64,000 nt of DNA from Diadophis punctatus similis. Taxonomy: Eukaryota > Chordata > Lepidosauria > Squamata > Dipsadidae. Below are positions 1 through 13,483 of this stretch, piece by piece (the stretch's first letter is position 1; each line of letters starts with the position of its first letter). The notes beneath the pieces were generated by a model. That model did not search any database. It was not told the DNA's origin and was given only the letters and a program-made list of their open reading frames with translations. The stretch is taken from the NCBI GenBank assembly GCA_023053685.1, contig JALIGW010000005.1, forward strand, positions 35,805,480 through 35,869,479, in the 5' to 3' direction. The position numbers were made by a program, and so were the translations under genes.

Positions 1-1793
<1,793 letters not shown>

Positions 1794-2292
1794 ATTTTTC
1801 ACCTTTCCTTTTATCAGTTTGCTTTTGTGGGGAAAGAGCAAACTTCAATGCTAGGAAAGTATATTGTTCAAAAGTCCTTTTCCAAATGTAATAGTGCATT
1901 TGAATGTGCAGAAGTCAACTTTTAAATAAGTTATTTTAGACTTTTATTGTGTTTTGATTAATATCCCTTGTCTAATTTCCCAAGAAGTTGAACTATTAAC
2001 TTCTTCAGAAATGAAGACAAGGCTGACTTATTTGGGTACTTGTTAATAGAGCTGAACTGCATATAATTAACTGTACATATTAATTTGGGTTTAGAGTATG
2101 GAATATTTTACCCTTTCTGCATGTTTTCTGTCAACTTCATAATGACTTGAGAAAGCATGAAATTGTTTTCAAATCATAGAGTTTCAGGTAGGATAAATAG
2201 GTAATGTTGGATAACAGAAAAGTTCCAAAGGATCTTTCCAGAAGTAAATTGCCTCTGTAGCTTTATTTTATTTATTTCCTGCTTATTTGTTA
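1794..2292. other. AT-rich sequence, nothing recognised
   Basis: I see no coding frame with a recognisable domain and no repeat family I can name. Confidence 0.5.
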
Positions 2293-2300
2293 CTCTAGGA

Positions 2301-2724
2301 CAGTGATGGCGAACCTATGGCATGCGTGCCACAGGTGGCACGTGGAGCCATATCTGCCAGCATGCAAGCCGTTGCCCTAGCTCAGCTCCAGCGTGCATGT
2401 GCACTCCGGCCATCTGATTTTTGCTTGCACAGAGGCTCTAGGAAGGCGTTTTTGGCTTCCGGAGGGCCTCCGGGGGGCAGGGGAGGGTGTTTTCACCCTC
2501 CCCAAGCTCCAGGGAAGCCTCTGGAGCCTGGGCAGGGCAAAAAACGGGCCTACTAGGCCCACCAGAAGTTGGGAAACGGCCCGTTCCTGGCCTCCAGAGG
2601 GTGGGGGAGGCCATTTTTGCCCTCCCCAGCGATTGAATTATGGGTGTGGGCACTCGCGCATGCACGATAGTGTGTGCACGCACGCACTTTCGGCACCCGA
2701 GGAAAAAAAGGTTCGCCATCACTG
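2301..2724. mobile_element. hAT-type miniature element (CAGTGATGGCGAACC family)
   Basis: It begins CAGTGATGGCGAACCT and ends AGGTTCGCCATCACTG, inverted copies of each other. The flanks carry a perfect 8-bp target duplication CTCTAGGA (2293-2300 and 2725-2732). The 424-bp interior is GC-rich and has no transposase. CAG...CTG ends with an 8-bp duplication are hAT hallmarks. Open frames inside are incidental. Confidence 0.93.
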
Positions 2725-2732
2725 CTCTAGGA

Positions 2733-3527
2733 TATATTCTTTAAAAATAGAATCAGATTATATGCAAAGCCATTTTAAACAAATGAAATGTAGGGTTATT
2801 GCAATAAGTCTGGAAATTATTTTAGCTGACCTACTTATTGGAAAATTAATTTCATTTCTGCATTGCTATTGTCTTGCTTGGTAGCTTGATTTATCACAAA
2901 TTGAAGCATTTGATATTAAAGCTACTAGGGGATATATGAATGTATTATTATTTTTCAAAAAAATCATATTGAAATGGCAAATTTTGACAATTTTTTGACA
3001 TTAAAAGAATTTCACTTCCACTAGTACTTGACACAGCTATAAATATATCAGATAAATATCATATTGAAATAACCAAAATATGCATTCAAAGGAAGGGTAA
3101 ATGACTAGAAGCTTCCTAGAAAGTGACAGCATTTTGAGAGAGTGGCTTGCGAGCATAAAAACAATAGGCAACAAAAGTTGATGAAGAGTATCTAAATTCC
3201 ACTGTTTATTAGTAATTTCCATTCCTTCCCTCTACATGCATGGACCTATTTAATTAAGAAGAGAAAGTTATTTGTTAGAGCAATGATACCTAGTGAGTGG
3301 TGAGGATATCAGGAACAATCAGAGGATGGTTTATTAAGAAACAGTTCTTAAATTTAGAAGTGAAAGGAGAAGGATGCAGAATTAGTTTGGATAGAGAATA
3401 GTCAACAAATAGCAAAGGGACTAAAAAAATGTAATACAAAAGCTTGCAGTGCAATTGTACCTAGTAATATTGTTTCACAGTATGACAGTATCAACATCAT
3501 TTCCTCTCAAATTATTCTCTCTCTTGG

Positions 3528-3528
<1 letters not shown>
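2733..3528. other. AT-rich sequence, nothing recognised
   Basis: No coding potential or named repeat is visible between the hAT element and the CA tract. Confidence 0.5.

Positions 3529-3594
<66 letters not shown>
3529..3594. repeat. (CA)n microsatellite
   Basis: About 33 uninterrupted CA units. Confidence 0.98.
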
Positions 3595-3596
<2 letters not shown>

Positions 3597-4264
3597 CATT
3601 CATATATAGAATACATGGATAAAGTATATTGATGAAAATATAGGACCGGGTCATTAGCTATTATAGGGTAGACGATCTAAGAACTTGATAGGCTGATGAC
3701 ATTTAAGTTCCAAACATTTATGTATCATAAGATTGCTAGGAGGGTACTTTTCAAGTTCTTTCTTGATTGAGTGTTATCATCACAGACCATGGGATGTGCC
3801 TCTTCCATTACTACCTGTCCTTTGGAATAGTGCTCCACTTGAGATTAGATCAGCACTAACACTGTTGACATTTAGAAATGCTGCACAGCCCTAGTTATTT
3901 TGCAAAGCATTCAGGAATTGCTAGAATAGTGAGTTCCTGCCCTTCAATATGTGATTGTTAGTGAGAACGCTATTCCTTGGTGTGACAAATGATTATTTCT
4001 TGTAAATTCGGTTATTAGATTTTATTGTTTTAATCTTTCTTGTTTACCGTATTGGAGTATATATTGCTTAGAGTAATTTAAAATTAAAATGCCCAATAAG
4101 TTTAAATAAATAAGTAAACAAATAAGTGGTAAATATTTCTAGTTGAAGCTATATCAGAAGATTTTAAAGCTCTAAGGAATTGTAAAGTTTCTGTGTAGCC
4201 CAAAAATAGATGAAGGTAGTTTTTTAAATGCTCTTTTTCTAAGAAGCTCAGGTGGTTTGCACTT

Positions 4265-4266
<2 letters not shown>
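3595..4266. other. Unremarkable AT-rich sequence
   Basis: No recognisable feature apart from a short AAATAAATAAGTAAACAAAT stretch near 4104 that may be a decayed LINE tail. Confidence 0.45.
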
Positions 4267-4298
<32 letters not shown>

Positions 4299-4328
4299 TG
4301 TATGTATGTATGTATGTATGTATGTATA

Positions 4329-4361
<33 letters not shown>

Positions 4362-4364
4362 ATG

Positions 4365-4425
<61 letters not shown>

Positions 4426-4439
4426 TATATGTATATGTA
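4267..4439. repeat. Compound (TATG)n / (TG)n / (TATATG)n microsatellite
   Basis: Three purine-pyrimidine motifs follow each other: TATG to about 4327, TG to about 4350, then TATATG hexamers to 4439. Open frames through it are repeat artefacts. Confidence 0.97.
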
Positions 4440-4639
4440 TTTCTGTCTAAAATGTCTTTGTTTTACAAAAATAGGGAAAAAGGCTCATATGGACTAGAAA
4501 AATCTTGGTGCTTAAATACAAGCTACACACCTTTACGATAATCAAACTTATAATACCTATGCTCTGCACTTAAATTAACCTTCCTGCTGATAGGTAAACA
4601 ATAAAATGTTAATTAAATACTATAATTACTTCTATATCA

Positions 4640-4760
4640 CCAGAGTGCATTCTAATAAACCTAAAATTGGGCTCCCACCTTTCTAACCTTCCAGAAGCCT
4701 TAAAAAACTGGCTTTTCCCACTTGTATTGGGATAAAATGAGATTGCAGATCAATACTTGT
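4640..4760 (+). mobile_element. Possible LINE 3' UTR fragment
   Basis: The stretch around CCAGAAGCCTTAAAAAACTG and GGCTTTTCCCA resembles the 3' region of squamate CR1/L2-like LINEs as I remember it. No coding part is attached. The stretch 4761-5125 after it shows nothing I recognise apart from TTG-rich simple sequence near 4810-4855. Confidence 0.3.
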
Positions 4761-5125
4761 AGGGATGTTTATGTGTTGATGCATGTTTATTTAGGATTCC
4801 AAGGCTTTTTGGTTGTTGTTTGTTTGCTCCAGATTTTTTGTTGTTGTTGTTTTGCTGTGAGCAGTTATAGTTCATAAGATGGGTAGCCACAAAGATCTCA
4901 TGAATAAATAAACAAATTTCACAACAATGTCTCATATATGATCTTTTGCCTCCTCGACTTAAGGCTAGATAAAAATATCACCTGGCCACACTTTCCTTTT
5001 CAAAAACATATTTGCATTTATGATACTAACTGAATTTTAAAAAGCACTATCACTGTAGTTGTATAATGAACTCTGTTTGGATGTATAATTTGGCCGTGCA
5101 TAAATAATAGGTATTTCACATGCTC

Positions 5126-5370
5126 TGTCGGGAGAACGAGGGTTCCAGAAACTGAGGCTCGGCTCGGGCTTAACCAAATGCCTTGATTGGCCTTAACAAT
5201 ATAACAACAACTAGCAACAACAACTCGGCTAAAAAGGCAGCTCCGTGCCGGCAACAGTGTTTCCTCCCATCTGACAGCTCTTTTATAGCTGGCTGTCAGA
5301 CGCATCAGTCAATGACGGGGCTCTAAATCTCCCACCTAGGAAAAGCCTCGGTCCAGGACAATCAGAGACA
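5126..5370 (-). mobile_element. LTR of a Ty3/gypsy element (3' LTR)
   Basis: On the minus strand this reads TGTCTC...CTCCCGACA, with a TATAAAAG box (plus-strand 5280-5287). It directly follows the integrase end of the adjoining gypsy fragment, as a 3' LTR should. A short purine run (GAGGGAG) precedes the proposed start. The inner boundary could instead be 5360 (TGTCCTGG). No second LTR is present here. Confidence 0.7.
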
Positions 5371-6003
5371 CTCCCTCAGATAGCAAGCATCTGGGGGGAA
5401 CATAGCACCTCTCTCCTCCTGGATGGCGCACACATAGTCATCTAAGTACGCTGGGTACCTGCGATCTGTCCTTCGGCAGAGGAGTAGGTGGTCGCTCAGC
5501 TGGTGGAACTCCTGGCGACGTGGCTGGGCTTCGGGTAGGAATGTCCCAGGCTCTGGAATCCCTCTGAATGGCAGGTGAGTCTATCAGGAGGGCGTTAATG
5601 GGGGCATGCATGTGTCATTGTCATTCTGTGGGTCTGGATGGTCAATCTGTGTGTCTGCTGAACCCGGCGTCTGTCCGTTAAGGTTTCTTTGGGCCAGGTG
5701 GGTCTTCCTCCCCCTTAATTGGTCAACATATCACCGCCAGGTTCATCCGTTGTCCAATTCGACCCTGTAAGAACAGGGGCCGGTTACTTGTATTATGCGC
5801 CCTGGTAGCCATCATGGTTCACCCCCAAAGTTTTGTGCGTAAACCGTGTTGCCTTATTTGAATGTTCTGAGTCTGCTGGTGGAATCCATGGGGGAGTCAG
5901 GCGAGTAGCTAGGGTGCAGCCAGTCTAAGTTTGTGCATAGTCACCAGCCCATTAACAGCTCGGCTGGGCTGCGATTAGTGGATGGGCAAGGGGTGGAGTG
6001 TTG
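5371..6003 (-). pseudogene. Ty3/gypsy pol remnant: integrase C-terminal part
   Basis: One minus-strand frame runs almost unbroken to the LTR. It shows an SPAELLMG motif (about 5940-5965), then GNTVYAQNFGG, WLPGRIIQVTGP, YRVELDNG and YVDQLRGR, the pattern of the GPY/F-type integrase C-terminal module of mag-like vertebrate gypsy elements. A tail containing YPAYLDDYVCAIQEERG precedes the stop. Several in-frame TGA codons stand where this family usually has arginine, as expected from CGA to TGA decay at methylated CpG. The 5' side is lost at about 6003, where an unrelated hAT half-element begins. Non-functional. Confidence 0.82.
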
Positions 6004-6138
6004 GGCTTTGCGCATGTTCAGAGGGTAAAAGAGCCCAAATGGTGGCGTCCGGATGGGTTGGTGAAGCCTCGCACTGCCATAGCTACCGGCTCTCCGACCA
6101 CCGGCAGGCATGCCCAAACCGGGAACATTTCACCCCTG
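6004..6138. mobile_element. hAT-type half-element (CAGGGGTGAAATG family, right half)
   Basis: From the core GCGCATGTTCAGAGGGTAAA it matches the right half of the element at 13484-13750 and ends ...CATTTCACCCCTG. The left half is missing; at about 6003 the sequence passes directly into gypsy integrase. No target duplication can be paired. Confidence 0.75.
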
Positions 6139-7949
6139 CGTAAGCTGTCATGGTCAGAATTCACTATTATAATATATGAATGACATAGAAAAAGACAAAC
6201 AAATAGTAGTCCATCCTTTAACTATAATGTTTGTAACTTCTTTCTTTAGATAAGAGTATTTTCAGAAACTTATTAGCAGCTATGTGCTGATCTCTAACTT
6301 AAACTACTAAAGTTTTAATTAAAAACTAGAATACTTCAGTACTGTGTGCTATAACCTTTACTATCTGTTTCCTGTCAAAGGTGGAAAGAAAATTACAACT
6401 ACTTCTTCATTTTATTTTAATTAAAAGTAGTTAGATGGCCATGATCGCCTTTCTTCCACTTTTGTTATTTAATGGCCATTAAAGTAACAGAATTGAAGGG
6501 CTATTTAGCATTCTGTGAAATCACTGATGGTTAAATACAGCAATGGGAGCTTGGCTTCCGGGGATAGATCTGATTAATTAATTTAATGTGTAAAGGAAAT
6601 TGCCCTCCGTCCAGGCTAAAAGCATACTGCCAGAGGAATGGTATGCAGGGGAGTTCTTTCTATGGATGTCTCCAATTTTCTAATTTCATTTATCTCTTGT
6701 CTAAGAGAAAGTGGACTCAAATGCAATTAATGAATGCTTTGTTATATTTTCTGCCCTGTACAGTAGCCTTGTTTTTCTTTCAGGAACTATGTTATCACAA
6801 TGAAGTTTTCCATGCTCTGGCTGATCTTCTTGGCTTGTCATAAGAAGCACCTTTAAATACATCCTATCCAAGCTTAACTATTGATATTGAGAGTTAATAT
6901 ACAGGCTGTTCACAGAAGTCAAACAACAGTAATCTTTGCAGCTAACAATTCCAATATGAAATATGGGACTCAGAGACACCCAACCTGAAGTTCCAAGATC
7001 AAGGGCAACCTATCCCCCCACAAAGTCTTGAGCGTGACTCTTCACATATTTTCCAAAAGTTGTTCTGTGGCTCTTCGCATATTTTCTAAAAGTTGTTCTT
7101 TGATGTAATAGACAAGGACAATTAATAAATTAATGAGATGGTATAATCTTATTATTTAAATTCTAACAGTTTAGAACTATTAGAAACAATGAATATGAAA
7201 GCCATTAACTATAAGTACTACTACTTCCACCACTAATAATAAATGTGAAAAGTAATAAAAATAAACTAAACTTCATTTTTGTCCTACCTCTATCCTATGC
7301 TCTACCACTCACAGGCTGTCAGCCTCGTGGGACAAACCATACAGGAAACCCAACCAGATGAACTACTTATACTTATTACAAATCTACACTGGCAGAATCT
7401 TGCAAGTCTGAAAGTACTTCATTTATTTATTTAGTGTATGACAAATACATGGACTTATAGTGGTTCAAATGTTAATGTCCAGTCCACCCAGCCATTCAAG
7501 AACAGGGTGGTCTATGTTGAAAATATCAGACATGGGGCCAGGGTAAGCTCTTGATGGACATTTGGACACAATGTGGTGGATATTTTGTCTGAAATATCAA
7601 GAAATATCAAGAAATATCAAGAAATTCAGATTGAAAGCATTATATTGTTAAAAAAATATCAAGGACAGTCACACGGACTCTTCCTAATTAGCGAGCTATT
7701 AACCTACATTCATGTATACATTCTTTTTTCCCCTCCAAACACCCAGTCTGCCATCACACACATGTCTGTATTCTACCACAATCCCCATTTGTTTTAATCC
7801 TGAAGGATACTGAGCTTCTGGCATTGATTAATACTTGTAAATTTTATTTAACTTTATTTAAAAGAAATGACCCCTGAGGATCATATATATTATGGCTTTT
7901 GAACAATGAGTTTTGGAACAAATCTTCTATTCAAACCAATGTGGGTGAA
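6139..7949. other. Mostly unique sequence; possible conserved noncoding stretch
   Basis: No gene is recognised. About 6430-6580 is compositionally balanced, with TAATTAATTTAATG and clustered ATTA words, and could be a conserved noncoding element. A 10-bp unit GAAATATCAA is repeated three times at 7591-7620. An 85-codon frame at 6586-6843 resembles no family I know. Confidence 0.4.
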
Positions 7950-8091
7950 CCAGTTGCCAAGCTTCTCAATTTTGATCACGTGACCATGGGGATGCTGCAA
8001 GTGTGAAAAATGATCGTAAGTCACTTTTTCAGTGCCATTGTAACTTTGAACAGTCACTAAATGAACTGTTGTAAGTCAAGGACTATCTGTA
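7950..8091 (+). mobile_element. TIR-element end (GTAAGTCAAGGACTATCTGTA family)
   Basis: The stretch GATCACGTGACCATGGGGAT through TTGTAAGTCAAGGAC matches a common squamate repeat whose termini read AGGTAGTCCTCGACTTAC. Only one end is present. The same end occurs at 20445-20567 in the same orientation, with near-identical words (GGGGATGCTGCAA, CACTAAATGAACTGTTGTAA). Confidence 0.7.
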
Positions 8092-8319
8092 ATATCTTAA
8101 AGCATGGATGACCATTATGGGTCTAATATCTTTGGAAAAACTTTCCAATCTTAATCCTGGCCAATTTCAAGTCATTGGAAAAATGACCCAAACCGTTCCT
8201 TTGCAAAACAGCTGCATGTATGGGATTAAATGCACTGGGGGTGGGATCAGTTGAGATTCTAATTTTTCAGTTTCCATTTTGCAAGTGGGAATTGTTAATA
8301 TCATTTTTTAAGATATTCA

Positions 8320-8651
8320 TGAACTGGGAGAGCCATGTTAACAAAGTTAGCCAATGAATAGGCATAGCAACTAAATTAGCCAATGGGAGCTTAAACACTT
8401 CTGAGTCTGTGCAGAGAATCGAAACTGAAATTAGAAGGCTGGGCATGGCTCAGCCCACTCTGTACTCTTGTCTCTCTCTGAACTCTGAACTAGAAGCTGC
8501 TTGTAACTGCTACTATGTTAAAGAAGAACTCTGCTAATGGTATTGTAAATACTCATCTGTTATTCTTGTATATAAAGAAGTTTCTTATTTAAATGAATCC
8601 TGCTGCATCAGTCTGCCTGTGTGTGCTTTCTGGATTTAATTTTCTGCAACA
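8320..8651 (+). mobile_element. Possible solo LTR
   Basis: The stretch has two CCAATG boxes (8353 and 8381), a TATATAAAG box at about 8570, and ends TTTTCTGCAACA, an arrangement like an LTR. I could not define the 5' end or find a matching target duplication, so this is tentative. Confidence 0.35.
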
Positions 8652-8965
8652 AACTCTATATCATTTCTGTCTCTGATTATTAAAAAAAAAGTAAAACTTG
8701 AAAAAAAATCATATAGGATTATTGTCAACTGGGTTTATTTTAAAGCTGACATTGTAGGCTGGTCTATAAGAATGAAGGCTGACATTTTCTACAGTTCATC
8801 AAAGTAGTACTATCCACTACCTGCAAGAATGGAAACTTGGCAAAGGTAAAATAATTCCAACCATACATATTTCTTATCAGTTTACATAAAAAGCTATTTC
8901 TAGTCAACCACACCACACATGTGAACTTTACTATTTTGCCTCAGTAGCATTCACAAAAAACTAGA
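8652..8965. other. Unique sequence, nothing recognised
   Basis: No repeat or coding signal is visible. Confidence 0.45.
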
Positions 8966-8973
8966 CTTTATGG

Positions 8974-9334
8974 CAGTGGTTCCCAACCTGTGGTACGTGT
9001 ACCACTAGTGGATGCAAGGGCCTTCCAGGTGGTACGCGAAAACTTTCGGGGTCATGAACGATTTTTAGTTAGTTATTTTTTACTTCACAAAAATGTTTAC
9101 TGCCTAACACAAGATAATCTGGCAACGATTTGCAACTGTTGCCACACGCCACCCACCTGGTCCCAGCGGCCCGAGAATCCAGTTGCTGGATGCAAGGGGC
9201 CAAAAAAGGAACGGTACAATTATGGAAATAAAGTGATATCTGATCGAATTTAGTTTCTCTAGAACCAGGTGGTACGCGGCGACTGTACGGGACCTCCAAG
9301 TGGTACTCGATCACAAAAAGGTTGGGAACCACTG
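8974..9334. mobile_element. hAT-type miniature element (CAGTGGTTCCCAACC family)
   Basis: Termini CAGTGGTTCCCAACCT and AGGTTGGGAACCACTG are inverted copies. An exact 8-bp duplication CTTTATGG flanks it (8966-8973 and 9335-9342). It is 361 bp long with no transposase frame. Subterminal GTGGTAC words occur at both ends (GTGGTACGTGTACC, GTGGTACTCG), the kind of repeat hAT transposases bind. Confidence 0.94.
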
Positions 9335-9342
9335 CTTTATGG

Positions 9343-10734
9343 GATCCAGGATGAATAGAGAGCAAGGGCAGATGTCCACTACAGCAACATCCATAACTAC
9401 AATGATATAGGGAGAAAATATAATATGAGTAGCTTTAATGGTGGATCACCATCAATAATTAAAGAAGTCACTAAGAGGTGATCAGCTTACTGATCAGCTT
9501 GCCAGGTTACTTGGATTTTCAGAAAAGGAAATATCTTCTGGGAGATCAATAATCCTATGACAAAACAGAGTAGATACAACTTTCTATAAATTAATAATCT
9601 TATGTTAAAAACAACCAAAAATATATATCCAGCAGATGGGTCATTTTTGGTATAAAGTCTCTGTCTGATTTTTCTTGAGGCCCTAGTCAAAATGGGCATA
9701 GAAAGCAGTGCTTGATGCCAAGAAGGACGGAGTTTCCACAGCAGAAAAAAAGGTTCAATGGGATCCCAGCTTTAAAGACTTCATTGGATATATCATTAAA
9801 AAGGAATTGTAAATTGTCTGTGCAATAAAATTTGTGCCGGGAGAGGAGAAAAATATCACTTCTACAGTGGAAGAACAAGATGCCTTCAGCCTGCAAGGGA
9901 TGAGACAGAAGTGCCATCATGGTGACACGTCCCTTAAAAGTTATTATTGAGATGTCTTCGTACTGCAGAAAGTGGGGCATGAAGATGGGATATTGTTTGA
10001 CAGCTCAAACATTAAATTTCTTTCTTGCTGGCTGACTATTACCAGGCTTAATGGGCTTCTTAAGTTGTATAATTAAATGCCAGTTCTCTACAATTCATGC
10101 CAATAAAAATTTAAGTGTGGTGTGGGCATCTTTAAACAGAATCTATATCACATTTGTTCTTCTATAGATCAGAATAAACTATTCCACAGAGCCAAAGATA
10201 TGATCTTTGGCTGACTTTTCTTTGTTATTCACTCTATTAACTCTGAAGAGTTCTATTTTAATTCCGATAAAATTTGTTCAGTGGATTAATTGAAGAGGAA
10301 AAGAGCATATTTTAGAAATCCTCTGCATATGCAGACTAGGCTTCTGAAATATATTATTTAGATTGGGGAATTTCATAACACATTACAAGAAAAAGACCTT
10401 TTTTTTCTTTCAAGATCTTTTCTGAAAAAGTATGTACCCAAACCAGAGAAATTTTAGAGTATAGAAGGTGTGAATACTAAATAAATTATGAAAAAGACTA
10501 TCCTGATTTACAAGTGATACAGAAAAAAAAGTAGAGAAATATTTTTAGAAGAATTGCTTTTGTGAGAATGAAATTCTTTAGTAAAGAATAACTTCTAGAA
10601 ATATCAATCTTAAAGTTGCTTAAAGCATTTATCATGTCAATAATTTGATTTTTTTATTAACGTAGCTATTTTCAATGTATTTAGCTCTTCGACATTACTT
10701 TCATTGACTTAAGCTTTATAAACGTATATATCTG
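9343..10734. other. Unique AT-rich sequence, nothing recognised
   Basis: The longest frames here are under 100 codons and resemble no family I know. Confidence 0.5.
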
Positions 10735-10770
10735 GAAAGGAAGTGGGCCTTGTTTAATTATCAAACTACT

Positions 10771-11465
10771 TGTCATGCCCTGCTCGGAGCCTGAATCTGC
10801 AGGAGAAGACAAGCTGGAACTTGAGCTGACAGAGATTGACGGGGCAGCTTTGTTGGTGTCGGAGGAAAATGAGGAAGGCCAGGGCCTTTCAGGATTGGAA
10901 CAGCTTGTAGACAGGGAAGAACAGGGGCAGGATAAACATGAGAGACAGAGCTCAGGCAAGGAGCAAAGACCACCCCCTCCTCATCCGACAGCACGGAGAG
11001 TGGAGAGAAGGCGAGAACAGCACAGACTGAGCAGGCTACTCGGGAGAAGAGTGCCTCACCCATCTTCACAAGGCACACCTGGGGAATGAGACTTAAGGAG
11101 ACACTGTGGGGAAGGGCATTCATCGGGAACAAATGCTGAGTTCCTGAAGTGTTAAGTGCCGACATTTGAACTTTCCAAGAGTCCTTGCATTCTTTCTGGC
11201 TTTCTGGACTAATTAACTGGATCCTTTGCTTCCTGAACTCCTTGATTTGCCCTGCTGGATTTATTGCTGTGCAGCCTTGGTGTAGATAGCACTGGGCTAG
11301 ACTATTTGGAGCCAGAGCCTTGAGGTGTGTGTGTGGGTTTCTTATCACTTTGCTCTGGGAATTGCCAGAAATGTGGGAGCGTTTGGGGAAATTTGGAGCA
11401 ATAAAGGGGCGGTTTGAACTGCCAGCTGCATGTGTGATCTCTGTGCCGTGCCCCGGGTCATCACA
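10771..11465 (+). mobile_element. Solo LTR, 695 bp
   Basis: It starts TGTCATGCCC and ends GGGTCATCACA (TGT...ACA), flanked by an exact 5-bp duplication CTACT (10766-10770 and 11466-11470). AATAAA at 11400-11405 lies about 60 bp before the end, a normal polyadenylation position. A 104-codon acidic then basic frame (10775-11089) lies in the U3 side and may be the C-terminal tail of the element's polyprotein rather than a host gene. No internal region or second LTR is present. A Ty3/gypsy-like origin is likely but not shown. Confidence 0.88.
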
Positions 11466-11530
11466 CTACTGCACTGATGATATTACCTAGCTTGGTAATG
11501 AAACATTTGCAAGAAAATAACCAAGCTTAG

Positions 11531-11812
11531 CAGGGATGGTTTTCATTTACCTTCCCTACTGGTTCGCAAATGTGAGGGTGCGTGTGTGAGCGCTTGCTTC
11601 GCTCGCGTGCGCCACCTCCGCACATGCTCATGGCCTCCCATGCATGCTCTTTACTCACACATGAGCCATTCACACATGCGCCCGGCCTCAAAAATGTGCA
11701 CAAATAGGATAACATAGAGCTGGGGCAGGGAGGGGATGGGGGAGCTGGCCCACCCGCGATTTCCACCACCAGTTTGGGTGAACTGGTCCGAACCAGCTGA
11801 ATACCACCTCTG
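11531..11812. mobile_element. hAT-type miniature element nested in a LINE tail
   Basis: Ends CAGGGATGG and CCACCTCTG are flanked by AAGCTTAG (11523-11530) and AAGCTGAG (11813-11820), a 7/8 match. It interrupts the LINE tail between ACCAAGCTTAG and AGACTACCAAGG. The interior carries GTGTGTGAGCGCTTGC-type alternating words. Confidence 0.86.
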
Positions 11813-11846
11813 AAGCTGAGAGACTACCAAGGATCATACTTTTTAA

Positions 11847-13475
11847 GTGCAGAAACCATCCAAAAATATTTTGCAGTCAGGTAGTCTTCTAAATCTAATA
11901 AAATATGTAAATATGTAAATTAAGTTTAATTTTAATTTTCCCATTATAAATGTCTTTAATTTTACCACTCTCTATGGAAGTAGGACTGCAATCATATCCA
12001 TTTTTTACTTGGAATTCATTCCTATTAAATGCATTCGATCAGGTCTCTGATTAAGCATGCATATAATGTCATTGTCAGAGCGAGCAACCCTCAAGGCTCA
12101 TATTGCAAATATGTAAGAATCTGAATAGGGCCGCCAAACAATACGTGGAACTCAAAACTTAGATCACCATATGTATATCCTTACTTAACAATATGTCCAA
12201 AATTAATTATGTAATTAGTAGTATTAGTAGATGCCATCCAGTCTTCTCTTTTTCCTAGGTGAACCTGTTGACCTGTCTTCTATCAGATCCCTTCCAAAGT
12301 CTACTTTATAGGTAAAATAAATTGCTTTTCTTTATATAAAAATACAGTGAATAAAAGAACATATGAAACTACAGGTACAAACAATTGTGCCATACCAGTT
12401 AGAATCATCAAGTTCAGTGCACCAGTGAGGAAGGAACGCAGAAATTGCAGTCTAAACTTTACTCTCCAAATGCCATTTCCCAACTAAAGACTCTGCCTAA
12501 TTTTCTCACTAACAGATCCTTTTTGCACATCAATGAACACTTTTGTCATTTTGAGAATATAAGCATTCTCACAAAATCCTGCCTTGGAGAGAACTAGCTT
12601 ATTCACAAAGTTGCCCTGGTAGTAGTCATGAGCAGTTATAAACTGCTAACGTATAGAAAAGCAAACCTGCTCTAGCCTATGGCTACTAGACCTGGGTTGC
12701 CAAATTCCAGATGATTGGTAAATGGCAGCAGGTATTAGAGTTTTGTAGGCTTTTTGTTGCCATCTAGTGGTCTTCTGGAATTTGGCAGCCTTGATCTGCT
12801 AGCCCTGTTCTAGCCCTGCCTCCCACAACCACCCTGGTCCTGACCTCTAATTTTCTCTGCTGCTCCAATTTGCCTTTGTCACTTTTGATAAAAAGCTGGT
12901 CTCACTTCTAAGTAACATTAGAGCCTCATTATTTTAATCTTCTGTGACAGCATGCAAGGCACCCCAAGGAACTGTAAATAAGTACAATCCCAAAACAAAC
13001 TTTTGGTTTGCATCACGCCACCCTTCCATTTAATTCTTTTTTAATTATAAAAGTGCAGTTCTTTTATTTTTTCTAGAGAAAAAGCAACTCCCCCTTTTTT
13101 TAATGAAGAGGAAATTATAAGAGTGCGTTTAAGGACATCACTGAGATGATTGTTGAACTGCTATCTACTTCTGGAACTCTCAGCTATTAAAGATTAAACC
13201 TGCTCCCATCAGCACCATAGGGAAGAAAGAATGACCAGCAGTGATTTTGAAGTAGTGAAGTGAAGTGCTTCTCTGATATAGCCTGTCCTTTTTTTTTTAG
13301 ACTGTACTTCTCTAACTAGCCATTAAAAATATTACCTTCCTTCCACCTGCATAACCTCTCTTAGATTCTATTTCTGGACACATTTGTATGTGAGAGAATT
13401 TGAGGAAGCTGGATTTTTGTATAGAAATAGATATAGAAATAGAGTGCAGAAGGGTTCTTCAACCATGTGTTTTGC
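11847..13475. other. Mostly unique sequence
   Basis: Apart from a short inverted repeat at 12690-12790, no gene or named repeat is visible. Confidence 0.45.
12690..12790. repeat. Short inverted repeat, possible MITE
   Basis: GGTTGCCAAATTCCAGATGA near 12694 is nearly the inverse of TCTTCTGGAATTTGGCAGCC ending at 12790, with CATCTAGTGGTC between. The spacing fits a small foldback element, but I could not pair a target duplication. Confidence 0.45.
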
Positions 13476-13483
13476 ATTTTTGG

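Larger units (their letters stand above)
10735..11846. mobile_element. LINE 3' UTR fragment, split by two insertions
   Basis: Pieces at 10735-10770, 11466-11530 and 11821-11846 join into one squamate LINE tail (GCACTGATGATATTACCTAG, GGTAATGAAACATTTGCAAG, ACCAAGCT...ACTACCAAGGAT). The first gap is a solo LTR and the second is a hAT element. The same tail occurs at 51430-52112. The clade, CR1-like or L2-like, is uncertain. Confidence 0.7.

Noticed and set aside
4252..4541. Cys/Val/Tyr-rich frames resembling membrane segments
   Set aside because: They read through TATG/TG repeats and are not proteins.
7591..7620. Regularly spaced repeats considered as a CRISPR-like array
   Set aside because: Three adjacent 10-bp tandem units without spacers in a vertebrate-type sequence.
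8320..8651. A full endogenous retrovirus
   Set aside because: Only an LTR-like stretch is visible; no gag, pol or env sequence and no second LTR.
10775..11089. 104-codon acidic frame that could be a small gene
   Set aside because: It starts 5 bp inside a solo LTR with a clean target duplication. It is better explained as part of the retroelement.
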